NCBI GenBank assembly: GCA_013286795.1
Contig: JABDFA010000006.1
Coordinates: forward strand, 44,216-85,289
DNA: 41,074 nucleotides
Source of the DNA: Candidatus Babelota bacterium
Lineage (GTDB): Bacteria; Babelota; Babeliae; Babelales; JABDEC01
Direction: 5' to 3'
Part shown: positions 40,857 to 41,074 of the stretch, in pieces
How the letters are laid out: each line of letters starts with the position of its first letter
Numbering within the stretch: position 1 is the stretch's first letter
The notes under the pieces: model-generated
The model's database searches: none
The model's input: the letters and a program-made list of their open reading frames with translations, nothing else
What the model was told of the DNA's origin: nothing
Program-made: the position numbers and the translations under genes

Positions 40857-41074
40857 AAAGCCTCCTCGTTTTCTTTAAGCTCTGATTCTTTAATTGTCGG
40901 TTTTTTATATTTAGGTTTTTTCATATACTCTTCTAAAATATTCTTTATATTTGCATAGATTCTTTTTTGCTCTGGATCTATTGCTTCTTGGTATGATTTT
41001 TGCGCAGCTTGCATAGCTGTATTTGATATCTCTCTTATGTCAGGTCTGGGACCTTTGCCATACGGGTTAGCTCC
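40853..41074 (-). CDS. Ankyrin-repeat protein, tandem copy 1, C-terminus only (window edge)
   Basis: 73 visible residues from GANPYGKGPRPDIREIS to the stop, ending KENEEAL. It carries the end of the last ankyrin repeat and the charged tail. It is upstream in the cluster and overlaps the next start by 4 nt (GTGA). Confidence 0.8.
   Translation of the reverse strand, partial: GANPYGKGPRPDIREISNTAMQAAQKSYQEAIDPEQKRIYANIKNILEEYMKKPKYKKPTIKESELKENEEAL

Overview
The window looks like a chromosomal segment of an AT-rich, Gram-negative, host-dependent bacterium. The best fit is Candidatus Dependentiae (TM6, Babela-like). Reasons: the low GC content; the many short Sec-exported proteins with no general relatives (ankyrin, beta-propeller, papain-like, phosphatase and alpha/beta hydrolase folds); few biosynthetic genes; toxin-antitoxin debris; and dispersed GC-rich palindromes in AT-rich DNA. 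TGA is used as a stop, so the code is standard. The phylum assignment is inference from gene content.

Layout. 1-4060 (- strand): a run of secreted proteins behind a 3-hexulose-6-phosphate synthase-like gene, ending in two tandem beta-propeller paralogs, one of which carries a palindromic repeat in its N-terminus. 4168-8878 (+): housekeeping genes rsmG, a MATE transporter, gatC, gatA and mreC. 8957-11340: a secreted GH18 chitinase converging on an SppA-like protease. 11673-15544 (-): a GNAT-like protein, a fusion of a DUF3419/BtaA-like SAM enzyme with a haem-oxygenase-like diiron domain, and a secreted hydrolase. This operon has its own good promoter and is the most interesting metabolic unit here. 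15698-20090: an AbiEi-type antitoxin fused to a HigA fragment, lying tail to tail with a broken XRE antitoxin; another hydrolase; a CYTH enzyme; and a Doc/AbrB toxin-antitoxin pair. 20091-22809 (-): a membrane protein, a free-standing intein-derived LAGLIDADG protein without splicing residues, and a secreted helical protein. 22900-24711: an inovirus-like or plasmid-like remnant with a gene II/X-type replication initiator. 24794-26600: an ankyrin protein, an orphan AbrB-like protein, a GIY-YIG protein, and tRNA-Val, tRNA-Asn and tRNA-Asp set among palindromic repeats. 26679-33774: a large secreted papain-like protease, DoxX, a Fic protein with phased upstream repeats, a FAD oxidoreductase, a secreted phosphatase and a secreted hydrolase. 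33930-39460 (+): a large unknown secreted protein, a seven-bladed YVTN propeller, an ankyrin protein, two small conserved proteins and a beta-carbonic anhydrase. 39469-41074 (-): three tandem ankyrin paralogs with 4-nt start/stop overlaps.

Themes. At least sixteen proteins have an apparent signal peptide and look like a secreted, host-facing set. Three of them carry a short F-box-like segment. One repeat family, with a TGAG...TCGAA core flanked by stems that change together, is scattered between genes, inside a gene and at the CCA ends of two tRNA genes. Several toxin-antitoxin genes are chimeric or orphaned, which suggests active remodelling. Gene identities were assigned by eye from motifs; no database search was run.
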